The position numbers were made by a program, and so were the translations under genes. A model generated the notes under the pieces. It saw only the letters and a list, made by a program, of their open reading frames with translations. It searched no databases and was not told the origin of the DNA. This document shows, in pieces, positions 5,876-7,803 of a stretch of DNA of 7,803 nt (the stretch's first letter is position 1; the number at the start of each line of letters is the position of its first letter). The DNA lies in the NCBI GenBank assembly GCA_021812265.1, contig JAKAOI010000091.1, positions 1 through 7,803 on the forward strand, written 5' to 3'. This DNA comes from Chloroflexota bacterium. Lineage in GTDB: Bacteria > Chloroflexota > Ktedonobacteria > Ktedonobacterales > JACDGC01.

Positions 5876-7803
5876 TTATAGTGAATCGTCGGCAAAAGCG
5901 TCGCAATACTCGCTCCAAACACTGGGAGTAAGCGCTTGCGCAAAAGTTGGGTCAGAGCCTTTGATAGATTTGTGCATATGAATTGATACCGTTTTACTGA
6001 AGAATAAAATGTTTATGCTTACAGAAACGGATGCGTCGCCTTCCAACGCGCCCGATTGGGAGTTGTAAGATAACCCCAAGTAAAAATTAACCGAAATAGA
6101 GATTAATACTAAAACATCTAATTCTCCGGTAGCGGAAAGAAAAGCGGTTACGGTTATTCCGTTTGTTCTGCCGCCTGTTACCTGCAGTCCGCCCATAATT
6201 GAAACTGAGCCAGACGCTACGCCTAAGTCGATGGCGACCATTGCGCCAAATTCAAGCGCCAGCACAATATTTTCTATTCCTTGGGAGGAAAGCAATAAAC
6301 TGAAGTAGCCACCGCCGCCAATACCGATGACGGTTAACGCAAATGGATCAGATTTATCGGCAAAATCAAATTCCAAAGTAGGTGGATCCCCAAAGAAGCT
6401 GAGCTGGAACATGGTCTTGAACTTGATATGTTGCAGATCGAAAACGCCGACACCAACATCGGGCAGTGAAAGCGCCAAGCCTAAAGCAATGCCTTGCGGT
6501 GTTATGTCGGTTGTTATACCGGTTCCACCAAATAAATCTGCCGGAAGCGATTCAATAATTTTTTCGATGTATTTCAAAAATCCCGAATATTGAATATCGC
6601 CTAGTTTTACTTGGAACGTTGGTTTAGATCCATTTTGTGATTCAAATGTCAGTGATTTAAAATTTAATTGCAGTCCGGTGTTATCGCTGGCAATGTCGCT
6701 TGCAGATGGCAGCGCCAAACCGAAATCAGAAATAACGCCTTTTGTAGAACTTTGCCGGTTGGGGCTAAGCGGCTGTGTTATGGTTGTTGTAATGCCAAAC
6801 GCTGAGCCGTTATTCACAAATATCCATGAAGCTCCGCCGGATTGCGGCGCCCCAGTAACGATAGATTTTGTTGACCAGCTGAATACCGCTTGATTTTTAT
6901 CTCCTTTAAATGCAGGCAGTTCCTGAAAATTCGGATCACTTAATCCAGAAAATGTTATCGGCCCCAGTAAATCCGAGAGCTTTATCGAGCCGAAAATATT
7001 GAAGTTGAAGTTTTTAAACAGATCGGCCGGGTTGAAATATCCGCTTGCGATATCTTGTGCGGCTTGTTGCGCTACGGGCAGCGCAATCGGACCTAAAACG
7101 CGGGAGAACCCGCTGATGGGTATAGCAGGAGCCAGCAACCCTCCGCCGGATGTGTTATCGGGGAAAGAAAGCTGTTCGGCCTGTTGTCCGGAAGAGCTAA
7201 GAATGCGCAGAAATACGTCACCGGAATTAGATCCTGACTGCAGATACGATTGATCCCATGTTGTGGTTAAAACAGGGCTTTGGCCGTGCAGCATATTGAC
7301 TACGGTGTGAAATACTTGAGCTGCCGCCATATTTGGGCGATATGGCGAAGAATCGGTTGCGGCGCCGAATGTAACAGCGGCAGTTTTTAATTTACCGGAA
7401 CCGCCATTTTGCTGATTAGTCGGAGTAAACGCTACTTCAACATTATCAAAATCGGTTGCGGTGTTTCTTTCATCTTTGGAGTATGCTTGAATTACTTGGT
7501 TTACTGCGGCAGCGCCGGTGTCGGTAATGTTTTTATCCATAAATATGAGCGGCGCGCTGAATTCGATAAGATTTCCCTCATAGTCTGTGCCTTCTAAGTG
7601 GAACAGAAAGTTTTCGGCCGAAGAGCCGTCTTCGCTGACACAAATAATCCAAAATGCGCCGGTTGTCGGGTCGGTGGTTGAAGGTGTAATGATACTCAGT
7701 GGGGAAACCAGATCATGAGTAACTAATGACTTTATTTTTATTTGGGTAAATGGAAAATCTCTTGTCGCATAGGTTTTTACCGGTTCGCGCACCACAATAA
7801 ATT
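5876..7803 (-). CDS. Uncharacterised beta-rich protein with conserved GGGGYF/LGVASG C-terminal domain (5' end outside window)
   Basis: The frame ends at TAA 5876-5878 and stays open to the right edge. A GTG at 7795 gives 639 residues, but no stop precedes it and the upstream codons (F, I, then V) read naturally on, so the true start is probably outside. Numbering from that GTG, there is no signal peptide or clear TM helix. Residues 1-200 are mixed alpha/beta with FWIICVSEDG. At 370-480 there are beta-strand-like segments including LPDVGVGVFDLQHI. The most distinctive part is 480-639: DPFALTVIGIGGGGYFSL, LALEFGAMVAIDLGVASGSV, MGGLQ, ISISVNFYLGLSY, INILFFSKTVSI, then GSDPTF and a C-terminal W-SEYCDAF. 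From memory this ordered signature marks the C-terminal domain of a widespread family of large bacterial hypothetical proteins. The alternating glycine/hydrophobic pattern suggests a repetitive beta-sheet fold. It probably belongs with the 1402-residue protein downstream. Function unknown. Confidence 0.88.
   Translation of the reverse strand, partial: FIVVREPVKTYATRDFPFTQIKIKSLVTHDLVSPLSIITPSTTDPTTGAFWIICVSEDGSSAENFLFHLEGTDYEGNLIEFSAPLIFMDKNITDTGAAAVNQVIQAYSKDERNTATDFDNVEVAFTPTNQQNGGSGKLKTAAVTFGAATDSSPYRPNMAAAQVFHTVVNMLHGQSPVLTTTWDQSYLQSGSNSGDVFLRILSSSGQQAEQLSFPDNTSGGGLLAPAIPISGFSRVLGPIALPVAQQAAQDIASGYFNPADLFKNFNFNIFGSIKLSDLLGPITFSGLSDPNFQELPAFKGDKNQAVFSWSTKSIVTGAPQSGGASWIFVNNGSAFGITTTITQPLSPNRQSSTKGVISDFGLALPSASDIASDNTGLQLNFKSLTFESQNGSKPTFQVKLGDIQYSGFLKYIEKIIESLPADLFGGTGITTDITPQGIALGLALSLPDVGVGVFDLQHIKFKTMFQLSFFGDPPTLEFDFADKSDPFALTVIGIGGGGYFSLLLSSQGIENIVLALEFGAMVAIDLGVASGSVSIMGGLQVTGGRTNGITVTAFLSATGELDVLVLISISVNFYLGLSYNSQSGALEGDASVSVSINILFFSKTVSIHMHKSIKGSDPTFAQALTPSVWSEYCDAFADDSL

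Overview
The window is a tightly packed accessory-type region with every supportable gene on the minus strand. It reads right to left as three consecutive genes. First is a 5'-truncated gene for a soluble beta-rich protein of at least 639 residues (5876-7803). Second is a complete 1402-residue protein (1515-5723). Third is a gene running off the left edge (1-1495) that encodes a two-TM-segment membrane protein with an outward-facing, cysteine-paired C-terminal region. No tRNA, rRNA, CRISPR array, transposase or integrase is visible. The open frame at 1-1495 has no stop inside the window, so it is easily missed by callers that require complete ORFs.

Organism: a bacterium of moderate G+C, about 45-48% from a few hand-counted lines (an estimate). 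The Pro-Thr-Ala linker of repeated PTATxA units between a TM helix and an exported domain, together with paired Cys/GGGF exported lobes, is a style common in Chloroflexota (Ktedonobacteria, Anaerolineae) and some Actinobacteria. Chloroflexota is my best guess, held weakly.

Function: I know no assigned function for any of the three. From memory, the two large proteins match a recurrent pair of large uncharacterised bacterial proteins. The partner has a C-terminal GGGGYF / EFG / LGVASG / LFFS / DPTF / W-x-x-YC-x-AF signature. The larger one has RFGRSYR-VDL, LPPK-EWHGMFD, YLPDPLAKG, HAVRTP, RPWFQSGNGEMLGV, YFPFIRFALVRFQP and a terminal R-VYAD motif. Neither has a signal peptide or TM segment. 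The third protein could anchor or display them, but that is inference from gene order and topology.

Control: the second and third genes are 19 bp apart, with a good Shine-Dalgarno just after the upstream stop, so they are very probably one operon. The first and second are separated by 152 bp. That gap starts, right after the stop codon, with an unusual three-arm inverted repeat whose middle arm can pair with either flank. It could act in transcript processing, attenuation or as an operator. No convincing promoter or U-tract terminator was found. No non-coding stretch exceeds 300 bases.
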